From: Pinus tabuliformis
Lineage: Eukaryota > Streptophyta > Pinopsida > Pinales > Pinaceae
Assembly: GCA_031772625.1 (NCBI GenBank)
Contig: CM062814.1
Location: 822,438,757-822,502,756, forward strand
Reading direction: 5' to 3'
Length of the DNA: 64,000 nt
Positions 1-11,927 of this stretch are shown one piece after another. A program made the translations under genes and the position numbers. The notes beneath the pieces were generated by a model. It saw nothing but the letters and a program-made list of their open reading frames with translations. It searched no databases and was not told the origin of the DNA. Within the stretch, counting starts at the first letter, position 1, and each line of letters opens with the position of its first letter.

Positions 1-2460
1 TCTGACGTTATCTCCATCTTTTAAGGTCATGGTTCTGTGCATATGACCTGAGATTTTCGGCCCTCTTTAGGGCTTCCACAGCTGCCTCTGAGGTGCCCTA
101 AACTCATCTTCCAATACTCCTTCAACCCTGCACAAACCTCATCATTTAGCCTTCTAACTTTTGTGCTATACTCCAATGAACTTCAGCCTCCAATTCCAGG
201 TTAACCACAGGTCATGTGACTACAAACCAGCGCATGAACAGGGCTTGGCCTTCCCTGAAGACACAGAAGTATAATGCGGCCTATCATAGAGATTTGGCTC
301 CTGTACGCATGCTCAGAACTTCACAAAACACTTGACTAGCAGCTCTCCCTATCTCGGCCTCATCAGATCACAAGAGATGGGAACAAAACTTGTCCTCCCT
401 TGACGTTAGATCAACACCTTAGGGTCTGCGGCCAGATCTGATTGCTCCTTAGCCCATGATTGAAGCACTTGAGATGGTGATCTGATGAGCTACATGCCTT
501 CCCTTCTCATAGTCTTCTTGAGGGTGAACGTTAGCCCTCAAGGATGCTTTTCAAGCCTAGGCCGACTTGATAATTCTCCATACAACCCCAAGTTCCCAAC
601 TAAACTTAGGAAAAATATTTCTCTTATTTGATCTTGCCACCACATTGTTGCCTTTGGTCACCCTTCGTCCCTTTAAGGTTGCCCCACTTATAGCAATGAT
701 TAAATAAATAATTCCTTGACTTGGTTTCGCGCCCATACCTTGGGTACAAAACCCCAACGCTTGGGATCTTTGCCACAGACCCTCTTGTGATGCAAACTCA
801 CACAAACCCGGTACCCAGCATTGTGGAGTACCTCCAAATCTACACAAATCAAAAATATGCTTCACTTAGGGTAGTAAAGATGTTTCAATAAAAGGCCACG
901 ATAATGACCACAAGGCCATGCTGCAGATGTGCTTCAAGATGTTCCAAATTTGCCCCAATGAATGCCTCCTAAGCCCTTAGCAAATTAACTTTAAACAGAA
1001 CTGAGTTTAGCATTTCAACGTTATATATCACCTTCAGATTTGTGTCACATATATTCTTAGAAAGATGGTTCGCATGCTTACAAAATTTTCTTGATTCATC
1101 TTCAGTGATCTCGCTTACCTCAGAACAGATTGACCTTCAGAAATTTGAATTGCTATTGGATCACTTTGTATACTTCAATACAAATCTTCCTCCAGTTCTC
1201 ATATTGTAAGCCAAAGAATAATGGGCTTGCAAGAGGCTAAGAACTTCAGTGTTGAAATATGCATTGTTGCAAGATGACAAGAGGGTTTCAAAGCAGCATC
1301 GCATTCCCGCAAATGATCTCATTAGCATCACATTCCAGCAAGGATGTCAACATAGGGTCTTCTTTAATTTGTGCATGAATTTGTTCAACTATTTGGCTCA
1401 GATCAGCTTTGTTATAAAGGGTCTCAATACTTACAAAGGAGATACATATCCTTACACCACAAAGCAATAGTGAGTAACCCCAGAAAGATAGATCAGTAAG
1501 TAATGGATAAGGTTTGCTTCAATTCTTCACGAATTCAAGCCCTAGACAGTGTCGAATTCATGCCATCAAAAGGTGCCTACTCTGCTCCAGACTTGCTCTA
1601 CTACAGGGACGAAACAAATCCACAGGAGACCCTATGCGAGAAGCCCAAAATATGTTTCGGATTGATCATGAATCTTTGAATTATTGACAATTACAAAATT
1701 TTGTAGCCTTAAAGGTCTACAAGTCCTACCTAATCCTCTTGCTGAGCTGCAGATGCCTCAAGTAGACTTCCAGCGAAAACCCAAACCTCCAAAGACAAGA
1801 AACGAAACCTCAAACTCCTACAGAATATTGACCTTCACGCAGATATTCAGGACTACTCATAAGGTCACAGACTTCCTTAATGCGTGTGAGATACTCCATG
1901 CAGGCTAAGGTGCCTTCTACATATATACTAGCTTGGAGGTGTTTTAGGAAAGAGTCAACATACCTTTTAGGAGGGAAAATTCAAATTTCGAATGGAGCCA
2001 AAGCATCTTCCTTGAATTAGGCTCATTTGCATTTCAATTTAAATTTGAAATTTGATTGGAGGAAAATTTTCCCTCCAATTTTAGGACCATTTTGAATTTG
2101 AAACATCCTTCATTAAAACATCCTTCTTATCCTTATGAAATGTGCGATAAACTAGCCAATAATATGTTGCCACGTCATCTCCCTTTGAGGACATTGACCA
2201 AAAGATGGGGGCACCATCTTTGATTGGGCATATTTCCCAAACCATGAGGAGTCTCATGATGATCCATATACCATTGGAATCGGCATGATGAGGAGCATCA
2301 ATTAATGAAGGTCTCTAGAGCAAATTCACTAATCGTCGTCCTCAAAAACTTCAACAAGTGCAGGCTTCCAAGTTTCCTTCCTTCCTTGTCTATTGGAGTT
2401 TCCAACTGATATAATCATGACGTATATTAAGAGTGTTCAAGAATTGGTGTTGGTATCAAT
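1..2460. other. Unassigned AT-rich DNA
   Basis: I recognise no gene or repeat family here. Open frames are all short (under about 105 codons) and show no known motif. Around 2054-2079 there is a near-perfect inverted repeat (TTGGAGG arms around an AT core) in a stretch rich in AAATTT words. The region may be old transposon sequence, since it runs into a Copia scrap on its right. Confidence 0.5.
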
Positions 2461-2604
2461 GACAACACCATTCAACAAACTGTACAAGAGATGGCTAGAA
2501 CTTTGTTGCACGAATCCAAGCTAAGTAATATCTTTTGGGTACAAGCAATACATACAGTTGTTCACATTTTGAACAAAGGATTGCTCAAAAGCAACAAAGG
2601 TTAA
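2461..2604 (+). pseudogene. Copia integrase C-terminal relic
   Basis: A 47-codon open stretch ends in TAA. It reads with the hallmarks of the region just after the Copia integrase catalytic Glu: VQEMARTLLHESKL, then FWVQAIHTVVHILNKG. In intact elements this follows the NGVVERKNRT motif, which is missing here. It is a short orphan fragment with no neighbouring protease or RT, so it is an old truncated insertion. The reading frame is clear; the exact family is not. Confidence 0.75.
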
Positions 2605-2614
2605 TTTGGCTACT

Positions 2615-3592
2615 CAGTGACAAATTCGAACCATGGGACGAGATTCCTCTTTTTGAGAGGACCAATTTTGCCTATAGAAGCACTCAATTTGGACAAGGGA
2701 AAGTGTATTTTTGAATTAAATCCCACATGTGTACATTTGATTAGGTCAGCCCTAAAGCAAATTGGACACCCTTGGAAAACTATAAATACAAGTGACCTCA
2801 ACCTCATTTGGACATCATCATGGAGCATACCTCTATTCTCTTCTTTCATTTGGCTCACATAGGTCTGAGGCAAGTTCGCGGAGATTGGTTGGCACAGGTC
2901 CGAAATTGCAGGGTCTGAAGCTTGCATCTTTATTTTTAGGGTTTTGGGTCTCAGTTGTACGCATGCCATGGAGAAATTTTGACTACAGTCATAGGCATGT
3001 CACGGAGAAACTTCGACTGCAATCGCAGGCATGACTGAAGCCTTTCAGTCACATGCATGACACATCTTCCCTGCGACTAGAACCTAAAGGTTGAATTTTT
3101 TAGATGACCAAAGATTTCACCAGTTGACCGCAAAGTTCGGCAGTTGACCTCCAAAATAACAGTTGATCACGGGCTTCTGAATTAGGGTTTTGGATTATTG
3201 GCATTGTTGGGTTCATCTCATGAATGTTGTTTAGGTTTTTTTGCTAGATAGCTTTATGATTGAAGATATGGATCATTGTACTTTGTCTTTGTTGAATCAT
3301 TCAATGACAATCTAATAAGAAGAAGAATTTGAAAGGGTTTTCCCCGTAGTGGGTTTTGCCCTAGTCTTCGACCAATCTTGGTGTCTCTATGTGTGAATGC
3401 TTTGCTTCTATTGTTACTTTATCGTTCCACTGCATTGGTGATGATATTGTTCTTTCTATATAATTGTATATGTTGTTGAATAATGTTGTAAATCTGAATA
3501 ATGTTATGATGCTATGGGGTGAATTCTATATGTAAATGATGAAATGAAATTATCAAAGCAAAGAACAATATAGCCCTAAGAAAAATTTAACA
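2615..3592 (+). repeat. Copia-type LTR (5' LTR, start approximate)
   Basis: The right edge ends in TTTAACA and abuts a tRNA-iMet primer-binding site, which fixes it as the 3' end of a 5' LTR. The stretch GGGTTTTCCCCGTAGTGGG near 3337 is of the kind found in the R/U5 part of plant Copia LTRs. The left edge is not fixed and was placed at a TG just after the integrase relic. Two diverged 34-bp direct repeats (CATGCCATGGAG / CATGTCACGGAG) start at 2962 and 2996. No matching 3' LTR was found in the window. Confidence 0.55.
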
Positions 3593-3604
3593 TGGTATCA
3601 GAGC
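3593..3604 (+). promoter_or_regulatory. Primer-binding site (tRNA-iMet)
   Basis: TGGTATCAGAGC is the complement of the 3' end of plant initiator tRNA-Met. It begins directly after the CA end of the LTR. This is the classical start of minus-strand synthesis for Copia and many Gypsy elements. Confidence 0.85.
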
Positions 3605-3861
3605 TAAGCTGAAGAAAAGTTGTTGAAGATCACCCCTATGAGGACACCTTTTATGGAAGCAAGAGAAGATGGAGGAGACTAAAAGAATACCAGGGCTTGA
3701 AGGAAACCCTAGGCAATTTGACTGTTAGGGTTTGATGGATATTATGAGATTAGAGTTTGGAAGAAACCCTAGATTATGACAAAGATTGCAGATATGCACT
3801 CTAGAAACCCTAGCATGATTAGTGAGAAGATGTTCTAACACTTGTGATAGGTTTGATGTAC
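3605..3861 (+). other. Leader of the Copia element downstream of the PBS
   Basis: This is the untranslated internal leader following the primer-binding site, with repeated AGGGTTT/GAAACCCTAG words. No gag frame is visible before the hAT-like insertion begins. Confidence 0.45.
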
Positions 3862-5272
3862 CAGTGTTACTTGGGAGAGGTAGCGAAAGCGGTGAGCAGG
3901 AGCAAAAACGGGTGCAGGAGCGACATTTTCAAAAGCTCCCGGTTTGGGAGCGAATCCCGGGGCGTTTTTTATATAATATATATATATTTTATATTTTTAT
4001 ATTTTGATACATACATGTCAACAAAAACATGTAGAATTATGACTTAGATATAAAAAACATAAAAAAACATAGAGCGAACCATATGACAACAATCATCTAG
4101 AAGTTATAATCTTCATCAACCACGTCCACAAGTTAGTAACATACAACATATTGAGTCTCGTGATTCATTAATCTTAAAGTTGCAAGCTTTCAAAATTCAA
4201 TATATAACATTTATCATCATTGATCACCAAAGTTGTACTTGTAAGCTAAGTGTAACCATTACAACAAATAATATCTAACATGAAATGAGATGTTATAAAA
4301 TGAAATGAAACAACTTTCAACTTTCCTGAAGCATCATATTCATAATTCATTACTAATGAGTTATAATTGCCAACTCCAAACTTAAATTGTCATATATTGT
4401 TTAAAAAAATATCATAATAAATATGAAAGAGTCAATAGTTATAAAAACTACTAGAAGCTAGAAAAGACAAGTAAATCTATTATCTATTGCTTATGCTTGG
4501 ACCTCTTGCCACCACAAGAAATGTCTAGTTTTTTAGTCTTGTTGGAAAATCAGGGTTTTTGTCATTAATATCACCCTCTAAGCATTAATATCCAGAGGTA
4601 TCTTTGTCATTACCTCTGTCTCTGTATAGGGATCTTTGTCATTAATATCACCCTCTAAGCATTAACATAAGATAGAAAAGGCATAGCATGTCAAGTCAAG
4701 ATTTTGTTTGAGTGATGCATACATTTTTAGGAGGGTCATGATAGAGGAGTTCGACAACCAATGTCACTAACATCAAGGTACATAGAGGGATTGGTGCTCT
4801 TGATTAAATACGAGTTCCATACCCTAATACATGACAAAATTCAATGGAAACATTGCAATCCTGAAATCCTGAAAAACTGATAAGTTTGTTGGATTTTGAA
4901 TGAAATCTAAAATTCTACTTTCTCCATATGAAATCCAATGAAGTCGGAACCACTCTCAAACATCCTGAGTCATTTCATGGTAATGTTAAAAATTTAAGTA
5001 AAAGGATGAAAATGAAGATCAAGGAGAATGTCACTCTTACTTTAAGAATTTAACATTACCATGAACTGCATATCAATACTAAGGCCATAAGCTTGATCAT
5101 TAAGTTGCCCCACTCAAAACTTATTTGTTTCTTTGAAAACAAATTGCATTTGGAACATTACTGCAAAAAAAAATTTGCAAAAAAGGCTAAACGCTCCTGA
5201 AAAGGCAGGGAGCGTTTTTTTTTTTAGGGAGCGCGCTCCCGACCTGCTCCTGAGTACTCCCCCACAACACTG
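3862..5272 (+). mobile_element. Non-autonomous hAT-like element, about 1.41 kb
   Basis: The ends are CAGTGTT...AACACTG. Both terminal ~100 bp carry repeated GGGAGCG/GGAGCG words in both orientations, as expected for hAT subterminal transposase-binding sites. The flanks are GATGTACC (3855-3862) and GATGTAGC (5273-5280), a 7-of-8 match that fits the 8-bp TSD of hAT elements if the end is shifted by one base. There is no transposase frame. A 27-bp direct repeat (GTCATTAATATCACC...) occurs near 4560 and 4630. Positions 4630-5062 match, in inverted orientation, 21108-21525 of the second copy. Inverted arms at 4974-4990 and 5049-5065 form a 17-bp stem. Confidence 0.7.
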
Positions 5273-6452
5273 GATGTAGCCCTAGATGGAATAGTCTCAA
5301 TTAGACCTTGGTTGTAGATGAAGTTGGTTGAAATATATTGAAGGCAACAAGTGTTATATGGACAATGGATAGTCATGACTCTTGAAGGTTGCTTCAAGAG
5401 GGAGATGATCACCTCTCATTGAAGATAAGTACTTTCAATTTATCTTACTTCTTTATCTTTACTTTTGTTTAGATTTATTGATCTGATCATTGATTACACT
5501 TCCTGCATGTATATTTGAGTATTTGGATACTTCTAACCTCCTAATGAGTTGTGATAAGTGGATCCTTCTTGAGGATCATGGCTAGTGCAGGAAGAGAAGA
5601 AGTAGCGTTGGAAAAGGAAAAGAGGCACTTGATGAAAAGTTGACAAAGTGCTATAGTTGCCTATGTAAAATAAGAAGGTGCACATGTATTTGAATACTCA
5701 AGGTATGTATGTTGCTTTATTTCAAGATTATAGCTACTATATAGGATGGCAAGGTAAGCCCTAAGGTATGATGTGAATGTTTCCTTCACAAATGGCCCAT
5801 GCATATCAAATTTTGATTCATGGTACTTATGATGAGGTGGTGCACTTGGTATTGGAAAAGTATCTTACATTCTATTAAGTCGGTAAAGTTACTTAGAAAC
5901 ATTGATTTTTTATATATTGATATATTTGGCAAAGTATCTTACATGATGAATTTCTAGATCTTATGAAGCAAGCTAGATACATTGTTTTTGATATGGTGAC
6001 TTGATCTATTGTTAATTCTTGTGACAAGCATGATAACCATGATGATAGAAGTGTAACAATAAGATTGTTTCTCGGGATCTTCTTGTTGACCTTGTTTTGA
6101 TAAGCTTAGTGAATTGAACAATGTGATAAATCTGGATGCCATGTCCTGATGATTGAATAATATAATAAAGAAGTGATGTAGTAATTATGATCTTTGAAGT
6201 ATGATGATAAACCTGTCAGTTGCCCTAATCACATGACTCTAACTCTCAATGAAAATTTGATGTCATGTTCATATGAGATGATGAAATAACTAATGTTAAC
6301 ATGTTATGACCATGATGGATATATGTTTTAGAACGTGATATAGTTTGATTTCATGATCTAACAATTCTGTTGATGCATGACATATTATAGACAGGTTGAT
6401 AATGATGGAGTCTAAAGTGGTTGTTCATTAAGAGGGAGACTATTCATAAGAT
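5273..6452. other. Unassigned; probable 3' internal end of a Copia element
   Basis: No protein motif was recognised. The right end carries the purine run AAGAGGGAGAC (6430-6440), a polypurine tract of the sort that precedes a Copia 3' LTR. This suggests the stretch is degenerate internal sequence of the element whose LTR follows. Confidence 0.4.
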
Positions 6453-7740
6453 TGTTGGCATTATTGTCATTGATGGCAAAGTAGCAGCAACGCAAGAAGC
6501 AGCAAGGCAAGGAGTAGGAGCAAAGCAAAGAAGGCAAAAGTGCAGTGAAGAGGCAGCAAAGATGCAAAGATGTGATGGAAAAGGAGCAGTGAAGATGTAG
6601 CAAGGCAAGGAGTAGCAAGCAGCAAAAGAAGGCAAGGTATGCACAAGCAAGGACAAAGGAGCAGCAGATACATTGATGGTTTGATAGAACATTGATGCTC
6701 ATGTTGATGGCAAGTTGATGGCTTGATGCTTGGATAATGTTGCAGAGATTGTTTAATGAAGAATTTGTGGTGACACTAATTTGTTCTTAAGGTGAATTGT
6801 TGTGATGCAAAGGCAAGACTCCAAGGAAAAGGCAAAGATGTTGCAAAGAATGTTGTGATGCATTAATTTTGTTATTTGTTGTTGGCATTAGGTTGATGCA
6901 TTTAATCATTACATGTGGCTGAAATTAATATTGGATGGATTATTTATTTTTGTGTTCTAATATTCAAGATATGAAGAGTTTGGAAACGAATGAGTGGAAA
7001 GCAAAGAGTCAAGCTTATTCACATCATATTCCTATTGGGATACAAACAGCCAACAAACTACCTTTATTGGAAGGCATCAAACAGGTTAGAGAATGGCAGA
7101 ATGTAAGGGAGTTGATCATGCATTAGTTACCTGGAACTTATGAAGCTGATGTGAAGCATAATTGAAGGGAAGAAGATGCAGAAATGAAGATGGAAACATG
7201 CAGAATTTATGACCAGGTAAACCAGCACATTGTTGTTTCTTGTTTGCATCAGGGGATGGTAGTCTCCTTTCAAGTTGTGGCTTGATAAATATCTAGTTGG
7301 AGTTGGCTGAAGTAGGAGTCTCCTGTGGGTTATAGCCTACAGAAAACATATGGGAGTTGGAGCTTCCTTGCATGTTGCAGCTTGCAGAAAATTGAGGTAG
7401 CAGCCCCTTGTAGGTTGGAGCCTACAAAAAATCAGATGTAATAAGGAGTAGAAGCTTGCTTTTACATCACAACAACAATAAAATCGAGGTTTTCTCCCTT
7501 TATGGATTTCCACATATATCTGGTGTCAATATGTGTTATTACTATGTGTTGATATGATGTTTTGGTTTGCTTATTAACTGTTGTTCACATATTCAATCTG
7601 TTGGTCATCATTTGTTAAGCTGCCATGTAATGTTTCAGTTAATGAGATTAATGAAAAGAATTTGAATGTCCATGAATATACTAAATTGATTCACCCCCCC
7701 GCCTCTTAGTTTAGTCAAGATTTCATCAAAGATCCCTACA
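6453..7740 (+). repeat. Copia 3' LTR, SIRE/Maximus-like
   Basis: It begins TGTTGGCATTATTGTCATTGATGG, shown here to 5' TGTTGGCATT, the typical opening of long SIRE-type LTRs, just after a polypurine tract. It ends near GATCCCTACA after a C-rich run (CCCCCCCGCCTC). The U3 has a purine-rich AGCAAGG low-complexity stretch (6480-6670). Four diverged repeats of 50-65 bp built on GAGTCTCCT/GCTTCCTTG...AGCCTACA lie at 7258-7435. The right boundary is less sure than the left one. Confidence 0.55.
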
Positions 7741-8809
7741 ACTATTATCATTTGCATTAAATATATGGAACATTTTTTACTGTTGAAGTGTGTTTTCTAG
7801 ACATGAATAAACAAATATCTAATGTTGTTGGTCTACAGCAAGTTTTGGTCAAAGAAGAGAGAGTTTTCCTTACTCTAAGCCTCAACCGCATGGAAGCAAG
7901 CTCGAGAGTGCGGTTGTAGCCTCTCAACCGCACAGAAGAAATCCTATGGGTACGGTTATGCCTATAGGTCACAAAATTAAAGCCTTATGCATAAAATCAT
8001 GAATGCACCAATGGTATGACAGTTCTTTAGATATGGAGCAAACATCAGAAAGTTCCATGAGCAGGGAAGTTTGAATGTTTGACTTACTATAGAGAATGTG
8101 AATGTATTGACTAAACTTGTGTTTGCAAGTGACCAAAATATGCATATTAGTATGTTATTTTGATTTGATCATTAAAGCTATTGTATGACAGTGTTTGATA
8201 ACAATTGCTAGGGTTTGACGAGATCTCGCTGATTAATATAGATGAGCAATGACATGATGCTTGATAGTTCATAAATATGCTTTAGAACATTGACATGATG
8301 CTTCATATGTTTTTGGGTTATGGACTGAACAAATCAGGGTTTTGACTTGATATATGATGAGTTGCCTTGATGACAATGTTATGTGAGCATAGTAACTTTC
8401 AGTGACTAATATTGGTATTCAATAATGGTTTTGTATTGGCCTCATTGTCCTTGGCACAATGGTTGAAGTATAAACAGTTGTGATTCAATATGAAGTAATC
8501 TCACAATAAATGGATGGAACCTACATGACTTATCCTTGGTGTATGCATTTGCATCTAGTGACAAAAATGATTTATATTATGATCATGAGGATGACTTGAT
8601 GAAGTTTGGTTTGATATTGCTTGGTAAATGACAATTTGTTGGCATGACAATAGATGAAGTCATAACTTGATATTTGGATGTGAGCTCTACCTGTCACCTG
8701 GTCCAAAGAATTTGTTACAGTGATATTAATGATTTTGATATTAGTTTTGATCTGGCATCTAAACCTTGATAAGTTGACTTAGTTGATTTGATTGCACAAT
8801 ATTGATTTA
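7741..8809. other. Unassigned decayed sequence
   Basis: I see no gene. At 7882-7935 there are alternating CAACCGCA / TGCGGTTG / CAACCGCA blocks that could fold as alternative hairpins. The rest is AT-rich with many stops in all frames. Confidence 0.45.
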
Positions 8810-9735
8810 TGTAAGGCTGAGAATATTGGTTTGGTAAAGTGTTATGTTTGCAAAAAGCATTGTATGAAGCAAGCTCCCCGAGCCTGATATGTCTGCATTG
8901 ACAGTCATCTGGTGAAGCCAGGAAGATGTGCCCATCCAAACCTCTACTTCAAAAGGGGTCCAAGGTATGACTTTGATTTTTGGTCTTGAAAGGTAATGAG
9001 CCTCTGATGATCAAAGAAAGAGGGAGTTGGCTTCTGAAACTCGAAATAATTAATCATGGCATGATGAATCACTTTTTGAAATTTCGAAAAGAAAATCTAT
9101 ATCGTGAAGCTATTGAAAAGTTTTTGGAAAGTGGAAATGCAAATCCTTGGACACACCGATTGAATTTCAAGAAGTTATGAAGAGATATTATTGAACCTGA
9201 TTTGGAAACCAACAGTTGATTGAAGCATTGATGTTCTGTGTGAACACCCATCAGTATATATGATTTGCATAGAATCTGAGTCAATTCATGATTGAGCTAC
9301 TTCATACACATTGAATTACCGTCGAGCACACTTCGAGATATTTGCATGGGACGATCAATTTTTTGGTCTGAGATATTCTTCCTATGATATGTGACTGCAT
9401 GGATTAACTGATATTGATCAGGATCGTGATTGATGATATAAGCACATATGTGTGTTTCCATAGTATGAGATTTGCCATGATATTTTGGATGAGAAGTCTG
9501 TAGCTTTAAGCACGACCGAGGTTGAGTATGATGTTGCTAGCATGGCTAGCTGTGAGGCAGGATAAAGAAGATCTTTGGAGAGTTGTTTGAGCAAGTTCTA
9601 GATATGACAGGAATACATTATGATGATAACGAGTGCGATATGATTAGCGGAGAATCCCGTATATTGTTGGGACTGAGATACCTTCATATATTGATACAAT
9701 GTTGTTGTATGAAACAAGCTTAGGCTTGTGGTTGC
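8810..9735 (+). pseudogene. Copia reverse transcriptase-RNase H relic
   Basis: Several frames together recall the second half of a Copia polyprotein. Near 8850 the DNA reads as a scrambled [14 protein letters not shown] block. At 8980-9180 an open stretch contains EPLMIK and MMNHFLKF (compare the usual MMHYFLGLE) and ends LNFKKL. Near 9495 VALSTTEVEYDVASMASCEA matches the RNase H segment around the catalytic Glu, and 9635-9665 recalls the DNxSxIxLxENPV block. Frameshifts and stops are frequent, so it is long dead. A purine run (GAGAGGGAGG) at 9747-9756 may be its polypurine tract. Confidence 0.65.
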
Positions 9736-9915
9736 CGCCTCCGTGAGAGGGAGGATGAATAAAGTATCCTTTTTGTGATATATATATTTTTGATGTGATA
9801 TTTGATTTGATTGTGACATGATGATTAAGCAAGTACCAAATATGAGCACAATGATATGTTTCTGATTTACAGAGAGCATGACTAATCGAGAACACTCAGC
9901 CAGTTGTTCCCCCCT

Positions 9916-10341
9916 TGTTATTTTGTGTAGCATCGGATGTGTTCTAGCCACAAAAATTGGTGGAGAGGCTAGAATACATGAGATCTCCAAAACCCAGAAA
10001 TCGCTTTTGGAAATTCCACCCAGAGATGGGTTAATTAGATTATTAACCGATTTTTAAATATTTCCTAAGTCTAAACTTAGGGAATATGGCTAATTAATTT
10101 GAATTAATTAAGTCAAGGTGAGAATTCTTTAAAAACTCACACGGATCGATCCAGAAATGACCTGAGCCATCGATTAAGATTTAATCTTGGTCGTTGGAGT
10201 CCCAATAGGAAAATATAAGAAGGGATTGATGTGGTGATGGAGAATGAACCAGAGTCACTTGGAGAATTCAATTTTTTAGAGTAGCAAAAGTCAATTGTCG
10301 AAGAGTTTGAGCTTCAATGAGGTAGCAGAGATAGTGAGGGG
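9916..10341 (+). repeat. Truncated LTR of the gag-only element family, copy 1
   Basis: It starts TGTTATTTTGTGTAGCATCGG and carries the family signature GTAGCATCGGATG...TCTAGCCAC...TTGGTGGAGAGGCTAGA, also seen at 50916 and, inverted, at the ends of 16405-17517 and 19781-20836. The part after AATTAATTAAG is recognisable, but the U5 end is missing. A second, shorter LTR start follows immediately. Confidence 0.7.
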
Positions 10342-10452
10342 TGTTGATTTTGGGTAGCATCAAATGTGCTTTAGCTCTGAAATTTGGTGGAGGAGCTAGA
10401 ACACATGAGATCTCCAGAACCCAGAAATCGTTTGGAGAAATTCCACCCGGAT
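10342..10452 (+). repeat. Truncated LTR of the gag-only element family, copy 2
   Basis: This is a repeat of the first ~110 bp of the preceding LTR (TGTTGATTTTGGGTAGCATC...). It is cut off at CACCCGG, where Copia RNase H coding sequence resumes. Tandem partial LTRs of this kind arise from template switching or unequal exchange followed by deletion. Confidence 0.65.
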
Positions 10453-10700
10453 AATCAAAGCAGCATCAAGATGTCTGAAGACCCTGTATTCCATGCAAGG
10501 ACGAAGCATATCAACAACAAGTACCATTACATTAGAAACTTGGTACAAGATGGGGTCGTAAAGCTACAGTATATTCCAATAGATGAACAGGTAGTTGATG
10601 TGCTGACAAAGTCTCTTCCGAATCAAAAGTTTACGTATTTTAGAAGCATGCTTGGTTTGGTTAACATTGCAGGTTTAGTTGATAAAGACAGACGAAGCAT
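10453..10700 (+). pseudogene. Copia RNase H C-terminal fragment (element H)
   Basis: An open frame contains the conserved end of Copia RNase H: DNQSSIKMSEDPVFH, then a KHI..KYHYIR block, then QYIPIDEQVVDVLTKSLP. The last residues recall the usual FxxFRxxLGL end. The N-terminal RNase H and all of the RT are missing, because the fragment begins abruptly at the truncated LTR to its left. It lies in the sense orientation relative to the 3' LTR at 11028, so it is the tail of that element's pol. This end of the gene is well preserved compared with the relic at 8.8-9.7 kb and comes from a different insertion. Confidence 0.8.
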
Positions 10701-11027
10701 CGAATGGTGGATGCTTAGGAGGACATCTGGCCGGCCTATGTGTGTTCGATGTCCTAATCTCGAAGAGGGAGGGTGGCATTGGTCTTAGAGCTCTGACCTT
10801 AGATACACACCTAGATCCCTGGGTTGATGGTTAGTTAGTAAGCCTGATGGTACCTAAACTGGCTGAAAACTTTAGTCCATCTTAGCCCCACCCGGATAGA
10901 TAACCCTAGTCAGGGATCTAGTCCATGGCACTGAGTGTGCCTGAACTCTTCGTAGTTCATATGTTTTTGAGATCTTCCATGTACTTATATACATATATAT
11001 ATGAATATCTCCCTAGTTAAGAAGGAG
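10701..11027 (+). other. 3' untranslated internal region and polypurine tract of element H
   Basis: There is no coding after the RNase H tail. The stretch ends in AAGAAGGAG (11019-11027), a polypurine tract directly abutting the 3' LTR. Confidence 0.6.
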
Positions 11028-11927
11028 TGTTGGAGAATAAAACTAGGTTCGTTCTTCATAATTGTATAATGTAATTTATTTGTCAAAAGAAATTTTATTA
11101 TGACTTATTAAAGCATGGGTTTCATGCTTGGGTCATCATGTTTATAGGTCAAAGCCTCCATTGTAGGCTTCTAGGTTTTATATTGAGTCAATAGAGTCAT
11201 TGTCAATTTTATTAGACCCTTCTTGGGCTTTTGTATCATGTAAAAATAATTATTTTTGAGTCAAATAGGTCATTTGACACCTCCACACCAAGTCAACCCT
11301 ATGATGATGAAGTCGGCCTACATTAGGGCAATTCGACCCACAGAAGAGGCTATATATAGACAGACAGTTCGATCCATTTGCTCACTCACTCAACAAGTTC
11401 GATACACAAGAAAGAGAGGCAATAAAAGGTGCAAAATTCCAAGAGAAGGAAGAAGATTGCAGAAGAAGACAAAGTCGAAATTTTAGGCTATCTTTCTCTA
11501 AGACATGCGAAGTTACTGGGCTATTGTTGGGGCCAAAATTCTAAATTCTACTGCAGGACGAAGTGCTGCTGCTGGGGTTGAAGTGTTGTTGTTGGGGAGG
11601 GCGAAATTCTTCTACTGCCAAGTCAAAGTTGTTGTTGGGAAAACATCACTTGGAGGAGAAGGAAGGGTTGACTTGGTGATTGGGGGAAGTCTGTGTTTAG
11701 GTAAAAAGAGTCTTTGACTATCTCATCTTGTCTTTGAATCTACTGAAGGAAGAGTTCTGACTGGGTCTTGTGTATCTTGTTCTTGCGATCTTCATATACA
11801 CATAAATTGGTAATTGCTTGATGAAACATAATATAATAAAGAAGTAAAAGAACCCAACATAATTCACAAGTAATTATCAAAGAAGAGGAATCAAACCCTA
11901 ACTACTACTAGCATTGATTTCCCAACA
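11028..11927 (+). repeat. 3' LTR of Copia element H
   Basis: The 900-bp LTR starts TGTTGGAGAATAAAACTAGGTTC right after a polypurine tract and ends GATTTCCCAACA. Words such as AACTAGGTT..TTCATAATT and AAAGCATGGGTTTCATGC are shared with the LTRs at 22276, 27638, 30438 and 49105, so these form one LTR superfamily. Its right end joins directly to the RT of a - strand Copia element, marking H's insertion site. Confidence 0.8.

Noticed and set aside
2610-2969. 119-codon antisense frame
   Set aside because: It lies in the LTR at 2615-3592, has no motif and no conserved partner.
6412-6702. Cys/Leu-rich antisense frames
   Set aside because: They arise from the AGCAAGG low-complexity stretch of the LTR, translated antisense.
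9598-9990. 130-codon antisense frame
   Set aside because: It overlaps a sense Copia relic and the start of an LTR and has no motif.
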